Below, piece after piece: positions 21,146 to 29,843 of a DNA stretch of 64,000 bases. The notes under the pieces were generated by a model. That model searched no databases. It had not been told where the DNA came from and worked only from the letters and a program-made list of their open reading frames with translations. How positions within the stretch are numbered: position 1 is the first letter of the stretch; each line of letters starts with the position of its first letter. The position numbers were made by a program, and so were the translations under genes. The stretch is from [Actinomadura] parvosata subsp. kistnae (GTDB lineage: Bacteria > Actinomycetota > Actinomycetes > Streptosporangiales > Streptosporangiaceae), in the NCBI RefSeq assembly GCF_900323885.1, contig NZ_OOHJ01000011.1:186001-250000 (forward strand). The letters run 5' to 3'.

Positions 21146-21838
21146 ATGGGCGAGGTCAACGGTGCATGGCCGGCACGCATCTCCGCCATCGCGGCTCTGG
21201 ACGAGCCGACCCGGCGCCGCCTGTACGAGTTCGTGGTGCACCAGCCGGCACCGGTGAGCCGCGACGAGGCCGCCGACGCCGTGCGCGCGCCCCGCAACAC
21301 CGTCTCCTTCCACCTGGAGAAACTGGTGGCGGAGGGGCTGCTCGAAGCCGTCTACCAGCGCCGCACCGGCCGCTCCGGGCCCGGCGCCGGCCGCCCGGCC
21401 AAGCTCTACCGGCGCGCCCCCGGCCAGATCGCCGTCTCGCTGCCGGACCGGCGTTACGAGACCGCGGCCCGCCTGCTCGCCGATGCCCTCGTGGAAGCGC
21501 AGGCCACGGGCGAGCCGCCGCGCACCGTGCTCGACCGCCGCGCCCGCGAGCTGGGCCGCAACCTCGGCCGCGACGCTCTCGGCGCGGGCACCGGCATCGC
21601 GCAGGCCCTGGAGGCCCTGGGCTTCGAGCCCCGCGACTGCGGCGACACGATCGCCCTGGTCAACTGCCCCTTCCACACCCTCGCCCAGCAGCACACCGAG
21701 CTGGTCTGCGGCATGAACCTGTGCCTGCTCACCGGCCTGCTCGAAGGTCTCGCGGCGACGGACGTCACGGCCCGCCTGGAGCCGGCCCCGGAGCACTGCT
21801 GCGTCCGCCTCCACCCGGCCGGCCACGATTCCCACTGA
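21146..21838 (+). CDS. Winged-helix regulator with C-terminal cysteine motif (COG2345/SufR-like)
   Basis: A 230-residue protein. The N-terminal winged HTH ([36 protein letters not shown]) is ArsR-like. The C-terminal domain carries clustered cysteines: [20 protein letters not shown], a further Cys three residues on, and PEHCCVRL. This resembles SufR-type regulators that bind an Fe-S cluster. It lies between divergent folE and a downstream Fe/Mn superoxide dismutase (90-bp gap), so it is a candidate metal or redox sensor for both. ATG 21146 is used; ATG 21134 is an in-frame alternative adding four residues. Confidence 0.78.
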   Translation: MGEVNGAWPARISAIAALDEPTRRRLYEFVVHQPAPVSRDEAADAVRAPRNTVSFHLEKLVAEGLLEAVYQRRTGRSGPGAGRPAKLYRRAPGQIAVSLPDRRYETAARLLADALVEAQATGEPPRTVLDRRARELGRNLGRDALGAGTGIAQALEALGFEPRDCGDTIALVNCPFHTLAQQHTELVCGMNLCLLTGLLEGLAATDVTARLEPAPEHCCVRLHPAGHDSH

Positions 21839-21863
21839 GCCCTCGCTTACCCGCGACAAGAGA

Positions 21864-21905
21864 CTACTTGCGTGTCTATTGTTATTGCGAGTTATATGCA
21901 AGTAG
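21864..21905 (+). promoter_or_regulatory. A/T-rich inverted repeat in the sod promoter region
   Basis: CTACTTGC (21864-21871) and GCAAGTAG (21898-21905) form a perfect 8-bp inverted repeat around 26 A/T-rich bases, ending 22 bp before the superoxide dismutase start. It could be an operator pair or a hairpin in the leader. The adjacent cysteine-containing regulator or a Fur-family protein are candidate binders. Confidence 0.45.
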
Positions 21906-21927
21906 GAACTCTTGGAAGGTAGCCACC

Positions 21928-22530
21928 ATGGCCGAGTACGTCCTGCCGGACATGCCCTACGACTACGCGGCGCTGGAGCCCGCGATCACCGGCGAGATCC
22001 TCGAGCTGCACCACGCCAAGCACCACGCCGCCTACGTCAAGGGCGCCAACGACACCCTGGAGCGGCTGGCCGAGGCGCGCGACAAGGGCGAGTTCGGCGG
22101 ACTGGTCGGGCTGGAGAAGACGTTCGCGTTCAACCTGTCCGGGCACGTGCTGCACACGATCTTCTGGCAGAACCTGTCCCCCGACGGCGGCGACCGCCCC
22201 GACGGCGAGCTGGGCGAGGCGATCACCGAGCACTTCGGCTCGTTCGACGCGTTCAGGAAGCAGCTCACCACCGCCACGGCGACGGTGCAGGGCTCCGGCT
22301 GGGGCGTGCTCGCCTGGGAGCCGCTCGGCCGCCGCCTCGTCGTCGAGCAGGTCTACGACCACCACGGCAACGTCGGCATGAGCACCACCCCGCTGCTCGT
22401 CTTCGACGCCTGGGAGCACGCCTACTACCTGCAGTACCGCAACGTCCGCCCGGACTACGTGGAGAAACTGTGGGGCCTGATCAACTGGAATGACGTCATC
22501 GCCCGTTACGACGCCGCCCGCGGCGCCTGA
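21928..22530 (+). CDS. Superoxide dismutase, Fe/Mn type
   Basis: A 200-residue cytosolic superoxide dismutase (2 superoxide to peroxide plus oxygen). The four metal ligands are visible: [13 protein letters not shown] (His28), [13 protein letters not shown] (His), and [11 protein letters not shown] (Asp and His), with the Y-x-Y end WNDVIARYD. It has the normal length and no signal peptide. ATG 21928 follows GGAAGG. Metal preference cannot be read with certainty. In streptomycetes Fe-SOD is repressed by nickel; the neighbouring regulator may do a similar job here. It is followed by a hairpin terminator. Confidence 0.94.
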   Translation: MAEYVLPDMPYDYAALEPAITGEILELHHAKHHAAYVKGANDTLERLAEARDKGEFGGLVGLEKTFAFNLSGHVLHTIFWQNLSPDGGDRPDGELGEAITEHFGSFDAFRKQLTTATATVQGSGWGVLAWEPLGRRLVVEQVYDHHGNVGMSTTPLLVFDAWEHAYYLQYRNVRPDYVEKLWGLINWNDVIARYDAARGA

Positions 22531-22549
22531 CGCACCCCCGGACCGGCGA

Positions 22550-22591
22550 CGCCCGCCTGGCCGCAGCTTGGTCCGCGGGGCCAGGCGGGCG
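22550..22591. terminator. Hairpin terminator between convergent sod and maltokinase-cap gene
   Basis: CGCCCGCCTGGCC (22550-22562) pairs perfectly with GGCCAGGCGGGCG (22579-22591). The hairpin lies 20 bp after the sod stop and 24 bp before the end of the convergent gene, so it can serve both directions. Confidence 0.65.
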
Positions 22592-22614
22592 CCGTCCCTC
22601 ATGCGGGACGCGTC

Positions 22615-23250
22615 TCAGGGGCGCAGGGTGGCGAACAGCCCTCGGGCGCGGGTGCCGTCCGGCGCGGTCCAGGAGCCGGCGACGTGCCCGATCGCCCCCG
22701 CCGGCACGGCGTCCTCAGCGGGACGCAGGACACGGTGCAGGCGGAGGGCCGGGCCGGACGGCGAGGCCAGCACGGTCCCCTCCTCGTCGTCGGTGGCGAG
22801 GTGACCCGTGAAGGCGAGCGGACCGCCGGCGCAGGAGCGGGTGACGTCCCGGTCAGGGGTGTCGCTGACGCTCTGGTCCTGCGCCTCGACGCGGCCCTCG
22901 ATCAGCGCCAGCAGCTGCGCGACCAGCACCGGGTCGCGCATCCCGTCGTACGCCCAGCGCCGCCCCAGCACGCCGTGCTCCATGGTGCCGACCAGCGCGT
23001 GCTCGGCCCCGTCGAGCGGCGCGCCGCGGTAGGCGAGCGGCACCAGGTAGGAGCCCGGCCCGGCGGCGTCGGTGACCACCAGGAACTCGATCCCGACCGC
23101 CCCCTCCGGGTCGTCCAGCCGGAAGCCGCCGGCCTTGGCCAGCTCGGGCCGTGCGTCTGCGCCGCCGCGGTACCACGGGCGGGACGGCAGCCAGGAGGTC
23201 AGCAGCTCCAGCTTGGTCGGCTTGAGGACGGTGTGGTGAATGACGGCCAT
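22615..23250 (-). CDS. Maltokinase N-terminal cap-like domain protein
   Basis: A 211-residue protein starting MAVIHHTVLKPTKLELLTSW, the signature of the cap domain found at the N-terminus of actinobacterial maltokinases; stand-alone copies are common. It has no kinase motifs. The sequence RGGADARPELAKAGGFRLDD, followed by EFLVVTDAAGPGSYLVPLAY, matches the cap fold. Stand-alone members are often annotated as 1,4-alpha-glucan branching protein, but no catalytic glycosidase motif is seen. The function is unknown and may regulate glycogen or trehalose metabolism. The Shine-Dalgarno sequence is weak. Confidence 0.75.
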   Translation of the reverse strand: MAVIHHTVLKPTKLELLTSWLPSRPWYRGGADARPELAKAGGFRLDDPEGAVGIEFLVVTDAAGPGSYLVPLAYRGAPLDGAEHALVGTMEHGVLGRRWAYDGMRDPVLVAQLLALIEGRVEAQDQSVSDTPDRDVTRSCAGGPLAFTGHLATDDEEGTVLASPSGPALRLHRVLRPAEDAVPAGAIGHVAGSWTAPDGTRARGLFATLRP

Positions 23251-23320
23251 GGCAGATCATCACTTTCGGTCGAGCGTCATGATCCGCACATCCTCCCATC
23301 CGGCCCCCGGCCTGCCCCGG

Positions 23321-24475
23321 TCAGAGCTTGAGGTGGGCGAGGTCCACCGCGCCGGCCATGGCGCGGGCGCCGGCGTCGTTGAGGTGCATGCCGTCCCCCG
23401 AGTCGAAGCCGGGCCGGATGAAGTCGGGCTTCCCGGGGTCCGCGACGGCCTCGGCGACGTCGAAGACCGCGTCGAACGCGCCGCCCGTACGGATCCAGTC
23501 GTTGACCTCGCGGCGCGCCGCCAGCCCCTCCGGGGTGCTGATGCCCGGGTAGATCGCGCCGCCGAACGGCCCGATCGTGGCGGCCAGCACGGTCAGGCCC
23601 GCCGCCCGCACCCGTCCGGCCAGCTCCGTGAACCCGCCGATCAGGTCGCCGGCGGTCGCGGGCGGCAGGCCGGCCATGCCCGGCAGGCCGAGGTCGTTGA
23701 TGCCGAGGTTCACCAGGACGTGCGTGGCGCCGGGCACCGTCAGGGCGTCGCGCTCCAGGCGGGCCAGGGCGTGCTCGCCGACCTCGTCCACCAGCAGCCG
23801 GTTGCCCGCGATGCCCTGGTTGACCACCCAGCCGCGCTCCAGGCGGGCGTTCAGCGCGTCCACCGAGCGCCGGTCGGCGCTCATCGTGGTGCCCACCCCC
23901 TCGAACCACGAGTCGCCGAACGCGACCGCGATCGCCGTGCCGCGGGGCGCGTGCACGTCCACGCCGGACACGTAGAAGCGGGCGGGCACCTGCTCGGCGC
24001 CGGGCAGGTCCGGGGCGCCCGCCTGGTCGCCGGGCACGACGTAGGCGACCTCCATCGGCTGGTGGGAGTAGGTGGCCGGCTCCGTCTCCCCCGGCAGGTA
24101 CAGGCTGAGCATCAAGTGCGTGCCGGCCGCCACGGCCAGCTCGGCCGGGTCGGCGACGATCTCGCCGCCCGCCGGGATCGTCACCTCGGCCGCGCCGCCG
24201 AACCGCACCTCGCGCTCGGTCTCCGGGACGATCCCGCCGCCGGCCGCGCGCAGGGCCACGCGGGCGGCGCCGATCGTCAGCGGGGCGCGGCCGTAGCGGT
24301 TGGTGAGCCGGACGCGGACGCGCTCGCCGCCGCCGGCCATCAGGAGCGGCTGGCGTACCGTCTGGTCGCGGAAGCCGCGCGGCTCTGCCAGCTTGATCTC
24401 CTCGTACGGGCTGATCACGCCCGAGCGGAACCCCGCCACCCACGCGAGCCGGTCGTCACCACTGGACATCGTCAT
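23321..24475 (-). CDS. SGNH/GDSL-family hydrolase (esterase)
   Basis: A 384-residue esterase with an N-terminal beta-sandwich domain (about residues 1-170) and a C-terminal SGNH domain. Block I is VAFGDSWFEG near residue 186, the oxyanion Gly is in VVNQGIAGN, block III is NLGINDLG near 258, and DGMHLND near 361 supplies the Asp and His. There is no signal peptide. GGGGGAG precedes the ATG at 24475. Similar proteins act on acetylated or feruloylated carbohydrates; the substrate is not known. It is divergent from the sugar O-acetyltransferase at 24605, an attractive acetyl on/off pair. Confidence 0.85.
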   Translation of the reverse strand: MTMSSGDDRLAWVAGFRSGVISPYEEIKLAEPRGFRDQTVRQPLLMAGGGERVRVRLTNRYGRAPLTIGAARVALRAAGGGIVPETEREVRFGGAAEVTIPAGGEIVADPAELAVAAGTHLMLSLYLPGETEPATYSHQPMEVAYVVPGDQAGAPDLPGAEQVPARFYVSGVDVHAPRGTAIAVAFGDSWFEGVGTTMSADRRSVDALNARLERGWVVNQGIAGNRLLVDEVGEHALARLERDALTVPGATHVLVNLGINDLGLPGMAGLPPATAGDLIGGFTELAGRVRAAGLTVLAATIGPFGGAIYPGISTPEGLAARREVNDWIRTGGAFDAVFDVAEAVADPGKPDFIRPGFDSGDGMHLNDAGARAMAGAVDLAHLKL

Positions 24476-24589
24476 GAACGTGCTCCCCCAAAAGGTTCAC
24501 GGACGGCCATGGGGGCCGCCCCCGACCAGCCTGGAGCAGGCGCCGCGCCGGAGCCAGGGTCCGCCCGTCCTACCCAAGCGAGCCCGTTA

Positions 24590-24603
24590 TGTACGCTCGT
24601 ACA
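24590..24603. promoter_or_regulatory. TetR-type palindrome abutting the acetyltransferase start
   Basis: TGTACG-CT-CGTACA has perfect 6-bp arms and ends one base before the ATG at 24605. The site also lies 115 bp from the divergent esterase start. A TetR gene follows the acetyltransferase in the same operon, so autoregulation is likely. Confidence 0.6.
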
Positions 24604-24604
24604 C

Positions 24605-25216
24605 ATGACTTCTAACGTGGACGACCGCACGATGCGGGAGCGCATGCTCGCCGGCGACCTCTACCTGGCCGACGACCCGGAGCTGGCCGAGCGGCTGCTG
24701 CGGGCCGAGGAGCTGATGGAGGCGTACAACTCTTCGCCGGCCCGCGACCCGCGGGCCCGGCGGCGGCTGCTGGCCGAGCTGCTGGGGGCGGTCGGCGAGG
24801 GCACGGTGATCCGGCCGCCGCTGCGGGTCGACTACGGAAGCAACCTGCGCATCGGCGCCCGCTCGTTCGCCAACTACGGCCTCGTCGCCCTCGATGTCGC
24901 GCCGATCACCATCGGTGACGACGTGCAGATCGGGACGAACGTGCAGCTCATGACCCCGACGCACCCGATCGATCCGGAGCTGCGGCGCGCCAAGTGGGAG
25001 GCCGCGCGGCCGATCACCATCGGCGACAACGTGTGGCTGGGCAGCGGCGCGATCGTGCTGGCCGGGGTGACGATCGGCGACAACACGGTGGTCGGGGCGG
25101 GCGCGGTGGTCACCCGCGACCTGCCGCCGAACGTCGTCGCGGTCGGCAACCCCGCCCGCGTGATCCGGACGATCGAGCCGGGCGAGGCACCGGACGCGGC
25201 GGCGAGCACACCATGA
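24605..25216 (+). CDS. Sugar O-acetyltransferase (maltose/galactoside acetyltransferase family)
   Basis: A 203-residue left-handed beta-helix acetyltransferase of the Maa/LacA type. The N-terminal Mac domain (MRERMLAGDLYLADDPELAE) precedes hexapeptide repeats (about residues 70-190: ITIGDDVQIGTNVQLMTPTH with the catalytic His near 118, then ITIGDNVWLGSGAIVLAGVT). It transfers acetyl from acetyl-CoA to a sugar hydroxyl. The start is immediately after the palindrome, and no ribosome-binding site is visible, which suggests leaderless translation. The downstream TetR gene is separated by only 31 bp. Confidence 0.88.
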   Translation: MTSNVDDRTMRERMLAGDLYLADDPELAERLLRAEELMEAYNSSPARDPRARRRLLAELLGAVGEGTVIRPPLRVDYGSNLRIGARSFANYGLVALDVAPITIGDDVQIGTNVQLMTPTHPIDPELRRAKWEAARPITIGDNVWLGSGAIVLAGVTIGDNTVVGAGAVVTRDLPPNVVAVGNPARVIRTIEPGEAPDAAASTP

Positions 25217-25247
25217 GCGGCGCGCCGGACCTGGCGGTGAGCACGCC

Positions 25248-25844
25248 GTGAGCGGCCCCGCCGGACGCGACGGCGAGCGCTCCGTGAGCGGCCCCGCCGT
25301 GCGGAGGCGGGCGCGCCGGCACGACCCCGGCCGGCGGGACCGGCTGATCGACGCCGCGCTCGCGGTCATCGCCGAGCGCGGCGTCGCCGGCACGACGCAC
25401 CGGGAGATCGCCCGCGCCGCGGACGTGCCGCTGGGCTCGATGACCTACCACTTCTCCTCGCTGGAGGAGGTGCTCGCCGAGGCGTTCACCCGGCACGCCG
25501 ACGCGGTGGCGCGCGTGTTCGACGAGCGGCTGAGCGCCGCGCGCGACCGCGACGAGGCGGCCGAGGCCGTCGTCACGCTGGTGTCGGACAGCCTGCTCGG
25601 CTCGCCGGCCGACCTCGTGCTGTCCGTGGAGCTGTACGTGGCCGCGGCCCGCAACCCGGCCCTGCGGGCCGTCACCCAGGCGTGGATGGCCCGCAGCCGC
25701 CGGGCGCTGGAGCGCCACTTCGACCCGACCACCGCCAGGGAGCTCGACGCGCTCATCGAAGGGCTGGTGCTGCACAGCGCCCTGTCGACCGACCCGATGA
25801 CGCCGGAGCAGATCCGCCACGCCGTCCTGCGGTACCTGCGCTGA
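25248..25844 (+). CDS. TetR/AcrR family transcriptional regulator
   Basis: A 198-residue regulator with a basic N-terminal extension, HTH at about residues 30-75 (RLIDAALAVIAERGVAGTTH, EIARAADVPLGSMTYHFSS) and a helical ligand domain. The GTG start at 25248 overlaps the stop of a 12-codon frame (ATG 25213 to TGA 25251) that itself overlaps the stop of the acetyltransferase, suggesting translational coupling; GTG 25284 is an alternative. It probably controls the acetyltransferase operon through the TGTACG palindrome. Confidence 0.85.
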   Translation: MSGPAGRDGERSVSGPAVRRRARRHDPGRRDRLIDAALAVIAERGVAGTTHREIARAADVPLGSMTYHFSSLEEVLAEAFTRHADAVARVFDERLSAARDRDEAAEAVVTLVSDSLLGSPADLVLSVELYVAAARNPALRAVTQAWMARSRRALERHFDPTTARELDALIEGLVLHSALSTDPMTPEQIRHAVLRYLR

Positions 25845-25851
25845 CGGGGCG

Positions 25852-26406
25852 TCAGGCGGTGGCCGCCCGCCATTCCGGGGCGAGCACGGACCAGACCTCC
25901 ACGTCGTAGCGCTCGCCCCGGTGCAGGTAGCTCTGGCGCAGCACGCCGTCCCTGCTCATGCCGAGGCGCCGCGCGACCGCGATGCTGGCCTCGTTGGCGG
26001 CGGCGGCCAGCCATTCCACCCGGTGGATGCCGCGCTCCTCGACGGCCCAGTCGATGATGAGGCGGGCCGCCCTGGTGACGAGCCCCTTGCCGACGCCGGC
26101 CGGCTCCAGCCAGCAGCCGGCCTCGGCGGTGCCCATCCGGAGGTCCATCGTCCGGAACAGGACGCCGCCGACGAGGGTGCCGCCGGTCCAGATGCCGTAG
26201 ATGCGGGCGGTGTCGGCGGCGGCCTTGTCCGCGTACGACTGCAGGAACGCCCGGCTGGACGCCTCGTCCACCACCGCGTCGGCCAGCGCGATGAAGCGCC
26301 CGATGAACTCGCGGCCCCGGTCCATGTGGGCCAGGAACTCCTGGGCGTGCCACGGCTCCAGCGGGCGCAGCACCGCGCCGTCGTCTCCCAGGGGGGTCGC
26401 GAACAT
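25852..26406 (-). CDS. GNAT N-acetyltransferase (RimL/RimJ-like)
   Basis: A 184-residue GNAT protein. LRPLEPWHAQEFLAHMDRGR is the N-terminal strand-helix, GCWLEPAGVGKGLVTRAARL holds the acetyl-CoA-binding (Q/R)xxGxG/A-type loop in the form GVGKG, and VEWLAAAANEASIAVARRLG is the family C-terminal signature. It resembles RimL-type acetyltransferases that modify ribosomal proteins or small amines. ATG 26406 follows AAGGAG. It is convergent with the TetR gene 8 bp away. Confidence 0.85.
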   Translation of the reverse strand: MFATPLGDDGAVLRPLEPWHAQEFLAHMDRGREFIGRFIALADAVVDEASSRAFLQSYADKAAADTARIYGIWTGGTLVGGVLFRTMDLRMGTAEAGCWLEPAGVGKGLVTRAARLIIDWAVEERGIHRVEWLAAAANEASIAVARRLGMSRDGVLRQSYLHRGERYDVEVWSVLAPEWRAATA

Positions 26407-26516
26407 CAAGCAGCTCCTTCCGGCTTCGGACCGACCAATATACGCACATCGGGCGGCGACCCCTTCCCGGTGAAACTTTCACGCACCCCCGCTCCGTGCT
26501 GCAAACGACTGCGTTT

Positions 26517-26637
26517 CTGCAATCGGTTGTTGCAGGAAAACGGAGACGACCAGGCAGGATCGGGCGAATGGTTTGCAGTTTTACCTCGTTGTATTGACGT
26601 TTCCTCCAGGTAACGTCACTGTGCTTGCAACCGGTTG
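26517..26637 (+). promoter_or_regulatory. Promoter region of the pectate lyase with several palindromic operator candidates
   Basis: An A/T-rich segment. CTGCAA-N7-TTGCAG (26517-26535) is a perfect inverted repeat, and CAACCGGTTG (26628-26637) is a perfect 10-bp palindrome like LacI-family operators. A -35-like TTGACG lies at 26594-26599. Further TGCAA/TTGCA half-sites flank these (near 26503, 26574 and 26626). The pattern suggests repression by a sugar-responsive LacI-type regulator acting in trans. Confidence 0.5.
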
Positions 26638-26660
26638 GCACGACGGCCCACCCCTATGGA

Positions 26661-28330
26661 ATGGATGAGAACGTGCGCAACAACCAGCTCTTAGCACGGC
26701 GGCTGGCGGTCGTGGCGACCGCCGGTCTGCTCGCCACCGGCGGCCTGATCGCCGCGTTCAACCTGCCCGCCTCGGCCGCCCCCTCCAGCGGCAGCTACAC
26801 CTTGGTCAACGCCGGCAGCGGCCTGTGCGCCGCCGTTCCCGGGCAGAGCACCGCCGACGGCGTGCAGCTCGTGCAGAGCGCGTGCGCGGAAGGCCCTGGG
26901 CAGGTCTTCACGCTCACCGCCTCCGGCGGCACGTACCAGATCAAGGCCGAGCACAGCGGCAAGTGCGCGGGCGTCCGCGACGCCTCCACCAGTGCGGGCA
27001 AGGCCGTGGAGCAGCAGACCTGCACCGGAGCCGCCTCGCAGACCTGGCAGCTCGTCGCCTCCGGCGCCGGCTACCGGGTGGTCAACGCCAACGGCGGCAA
27101 GTGCCTCAACGTCAAGGACAGCTCGACGGCGGCCGGCGCCGTCCTGCAGCAGAACTCCTGCGACTCGGTGGCCACCAAGCAGTGGACGCTGCGGCCCGCC
27201 GGGAGCGGCCCGACGACCAGCCCCACCCCCACCGTGACCCCGACCGTGACCCCGCCGCCCACCGGCGACACCCTGTACGTGGCCCCGGGCGGCAAGGACG
27301 GCGCGACCGGCACGCAGGCCGACCCGACCACGCTGACCTCGGCCATCACCAGGATCGCCGCCGGCGGGACGATCTACCTGCGCGGCGGCACCTACAACTT
27401 CGCGCAGACGGTCACGATCGCGCCCGGCAACAACGGCACCGCGAGCGCCCGCAAGAAACTGTCGGCCTACCCCGGCGAGACCCCGGTGCTCAACTTCTCC
27501 GCGCAGAGCGAGGACCCGGCCAACCGGGGCTGGCCGTGAACGGCTCGTACTGGCACGTGTACGGCGTGGTCGTCGAGCGCGCCGGCGACAACGGCATCTT
27601 CGTCGGCGGCAGCAACAACATCCTGGAGCGCACCGTGACGCGCTACAACCGCGACACGGGCCTGCAGCTCTCACGGATCGCCTCCGACACGCCCAACAGC
27701 CAGTGGCCGGCCAACAACCTCATCCTCAGCGCGCTGTCGCACGACAACGCCGACTCCGACGGCGAGGACGCCGACGGCTTCGCCGCCAAGCTCACCGTCG
27801 GCTCCGGCAACGTCTTCCGCTACGCGGTGGCCCGCAACAACATCGACGACGGCTGGGACCTCTACACCAAGACCGACACCGGCCCGATCGGCCCGGTCAC
27901 CATCGAGGACTCCCTGTCGTACAACAACGGCACGCTCAGCGACGGCAGCCAGGCCGGCAACGGCGACCGCAACGGCTTCAAGCTGGGCGGCGAGGACATC
28001 GGCGTCAACCACGTCATCCGCCGCAACATCGCCTACCACAACGGCAAGCACGGCTTCACCTACAACCGCAACCTGGGCACGATGGCGATCACGGACAACG
28101 TGAGCATCGACAACGCCGAGCGCAACTTCTCCTTCGACGGGGGCAGCTCGGTGTTCCGCGGCAACACCTCGTGCCGCAGCAGTAGCGGCACCAACGACAA
28201 GATCGTCGGTGACGCCGACGGCTCCAACCAGTTCTGGACCGGCACGAACGGCTCCCGCTGCGCGTCCTACGCGGGCACGCTGCGCTGGTCGTTCGCCTCG
28301 GACGGCCGGCTCGTCGTGACGTTCGGCTGA
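26661..28330 (+). pseudogene. Secreted pectate lyase (PL9-like beta-helix) with ricin-type lectin domain, one-base frameshift
   Basis: The frame starting at 26661 encodes a signal peptide (RRLAVVATAGLLATGGLIAA, cleaved after PASA), a ricin-type beta-trefoil lectin domain (about residues 45-175), a Thr/Pro linker, and the start of a right-handed parallel beta-helix (TLYVAPGGKDGATGTQADPT, GGTIYLRGGTYNF). It stops at 27539. The beta-helix continues without loss in the next frame to 28330 (NGSYWHVYGVVVERAGDNGI, NNIDDGWDLYTKTDTGPIG). One extra G in the run at 27526-27529 restores a 556-residue protein. The catalytic half resembles family 9 polysaccharide lyases, which cleave pectate. Either a sequencing error or a recent mutation; GTG 26673 is an alternative start. 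Confidence 0.82.
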
Positions 28331-28355
28331 CGTCCCTCCGGGGCGGGCTCGGAAA

Positions 28356-28387
28356 CTCCGGGGCGGGCTCGGGCGCCCGCCCCGGAG
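28356..28387. terminator. Perfect GC-rich hairpin between convergent genes
   Basis: CTCCGGGGCGGGC (28356-28368) pairs perfectly with GCCCGCCCCGGAG (28375-28387) around a 6-nt loop. A second copy of the left arm lies at 28336-28348. It ends the pectate lyase transcript and probably also the convergent FAD oxidase transcript. Confidence 0.7.
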
Positions 28388-28397
28388 CGCGGATAGG

Positions 28398-29711
28398 TCA
28401 GGCGAGAACGGGGAAGTTGGCGCGCAGGACGCCGTGCGAGTCGCGGGCCCGCTTGATGTCCCGCAGCCGCGCCAGGTCCCCCTCGGTGAAGGCCGCCGCC
28501 GCGCGGTCGCCCGGCCCCAGCATCGTGTACGGCTTGCGCCCGCTGACCAGCGCCCCCAGCTCACCGGCGAAGCGTTCCTGCCGGGCGCCCACGGCGGCCG
28601 ACAGCTCCGGGTCGAGCGCGAGGCCGAGCAGGTAGAGCAGGTACGGCTCCGTGACGGGCCCGCTCGGCCCCGCGTCCGGGCGGGCGCCGGCGAGGGCGCC
28701 GCCCAGGTGCCTGACCTGCACGGCGAGCACCGGCTCCAGCGGCGTGTCCAGCAGCACCGTCGCCGCGGCGTCGTCGAGGCCGTTGAGCAGCTCGGCGCGG
28801 GAGCGGCTGAGCGCCGGGTCGGTGGGCTCGTCGGTGATGGCGCCCAGGTTCGCGACGGGCAGCGGGCCGCGCTTGTCGGCGAGCACGTCGTCGATCTTGT
28901 CCAGGCGGGCGAGCAGCGCGCGGCCCTCGCCCTCCTCGCCGAGGAAGGCGACGTCCACGGCCACCATGGGCGGGCCCTGCGGGAACTGGAAGCGGTTGAA
29001 CCACACCGACAGCTCGTCGGGCGCCTCGGCGGTGATCTCGCGGAACGCCTCGAACACCTCGCGGGTGCGGTGGCCCGGCCACATCATCCGGCCTCCGTAC
29101 AGGGCGGGCGCCGGGTGCAGGCCGAACTCGATCGCCGTCACCACGGCGAAGTCGCCGCCGCCGCCGCGCAGCGCCCAGAACAGGTCCGGGTCGGAGTCCG
29201 CGGTCACCGTGGCGGGCTCGCCGTCCGGGCGTACCACCTCGAACGCGCGCACGCTGTCGGACGCGAACCCGTACCGGCGGCCGAACCAGCTCAGGCCGCC
29301 ACCGAGCGTGTAGCCGGTCACGCTCACGACGGGGCTGCTGCCGGCGAGGCCGGTCAGGCCGAGCGGGCCGGTCGCGGCCAGCACCTCGCCCCATTTGACG
29401 CCGGCGCCCACCCTGGCCACCCGCTCCTCCGGTCGCACGTCTACACCGCCGAGCCGGCCGGTGCGCAGCAGGATGACGCCGTCGGTGTCGCCCGAGGCGC
29501 CGTGGCCGCTGGGCTGCGCGGCCACGGTCAGGCCGGTCCTGGCCGCGTACCGGACCGTGTCCGCCACGCCGTCAACGTCGGCGGGCTCCACGACGGCGGC
29601 CACCGGCTGGCGCACCGACCGGTTCCACGGCTTCGCCGCCTCCTCGAAACCGTCGTCGCCCGGGAGCAGCACCCGGCCCCGTACCGCGGCGCGCAGATCC
29701 GTGTTCGTCAT
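28398..29711 (-). CDS. FAD-linked (PCMH/BBE-like) oxidoreductase
   Basis: A 437-residue flavoprotein of the berberine-bridge/6-hydroxynicotine oxidase superfamily. The PCMH FAD-binding domain contains AAQPSGHGASGDTDGVILL near residues 63-80 (the His attaches or contacts FAD), GVKWGEVLAATGPLGLTGLA, and GYTLGGGLSWFGRRYG. WALRGGGGDFAVVTAIEFGL follows. The C-terminus ends SHGVLRANFPVLA, a simplified version of the usual N-x-N-I-x-P motif. The substrate is unknown. ATG 29711 has GGAGAG upstream. It is divergent from a methyltransferase. Confidence 0.85.
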   Translation of the reverse strand: MTNTDLRAAVRGRVLLPGDDGFEEAAKPWNRSVRQPVAAVVEPADVDGVADTVRYAARTGLTVAAQPSGHGASGDTDGVILLRTGRLGGVDVRPEERVARVGAGVKWGEVLAATGPLGLTGLAGSSPVVSVTGYTLGGGLSWFGRRYGFASDSVRAFEVVRPDGEPATVTADSDPDLFWALRGGGGDFAVVTAIEFGLHPAPALYGGRMMWPGHRTREVFEAFREITAEAPDELSVWFNRFQFPQGPPMVAVDVAFLGEEGEGRALLARLDKIDDVLADKRGPLPVANLGAITDEPTDPALSRSRAELLNGLDDAAATVLLDTPLEPVLAVQVRHLGGALAGARPDAGPSGPVTEPYLLYLLGLALDPELSAAVGARQERFAGELGALVSGRKPYTMLGPGDRAAAAFTEGDLARLRDIKRARDSHGVLRANFPVLA

Positions 29712-29843
29712 GTCTCTCCATCTCATCACTGGCCCCGGTCGGTCCCGGGGCACGGATATGACGGATCCCGCGCGGGAAGTGTGACGCGCCGCGCGCGAAT
29801 ACTCCTTTGCCGCCGTGACCTCCCGTACGGCATATTGCGCCGG

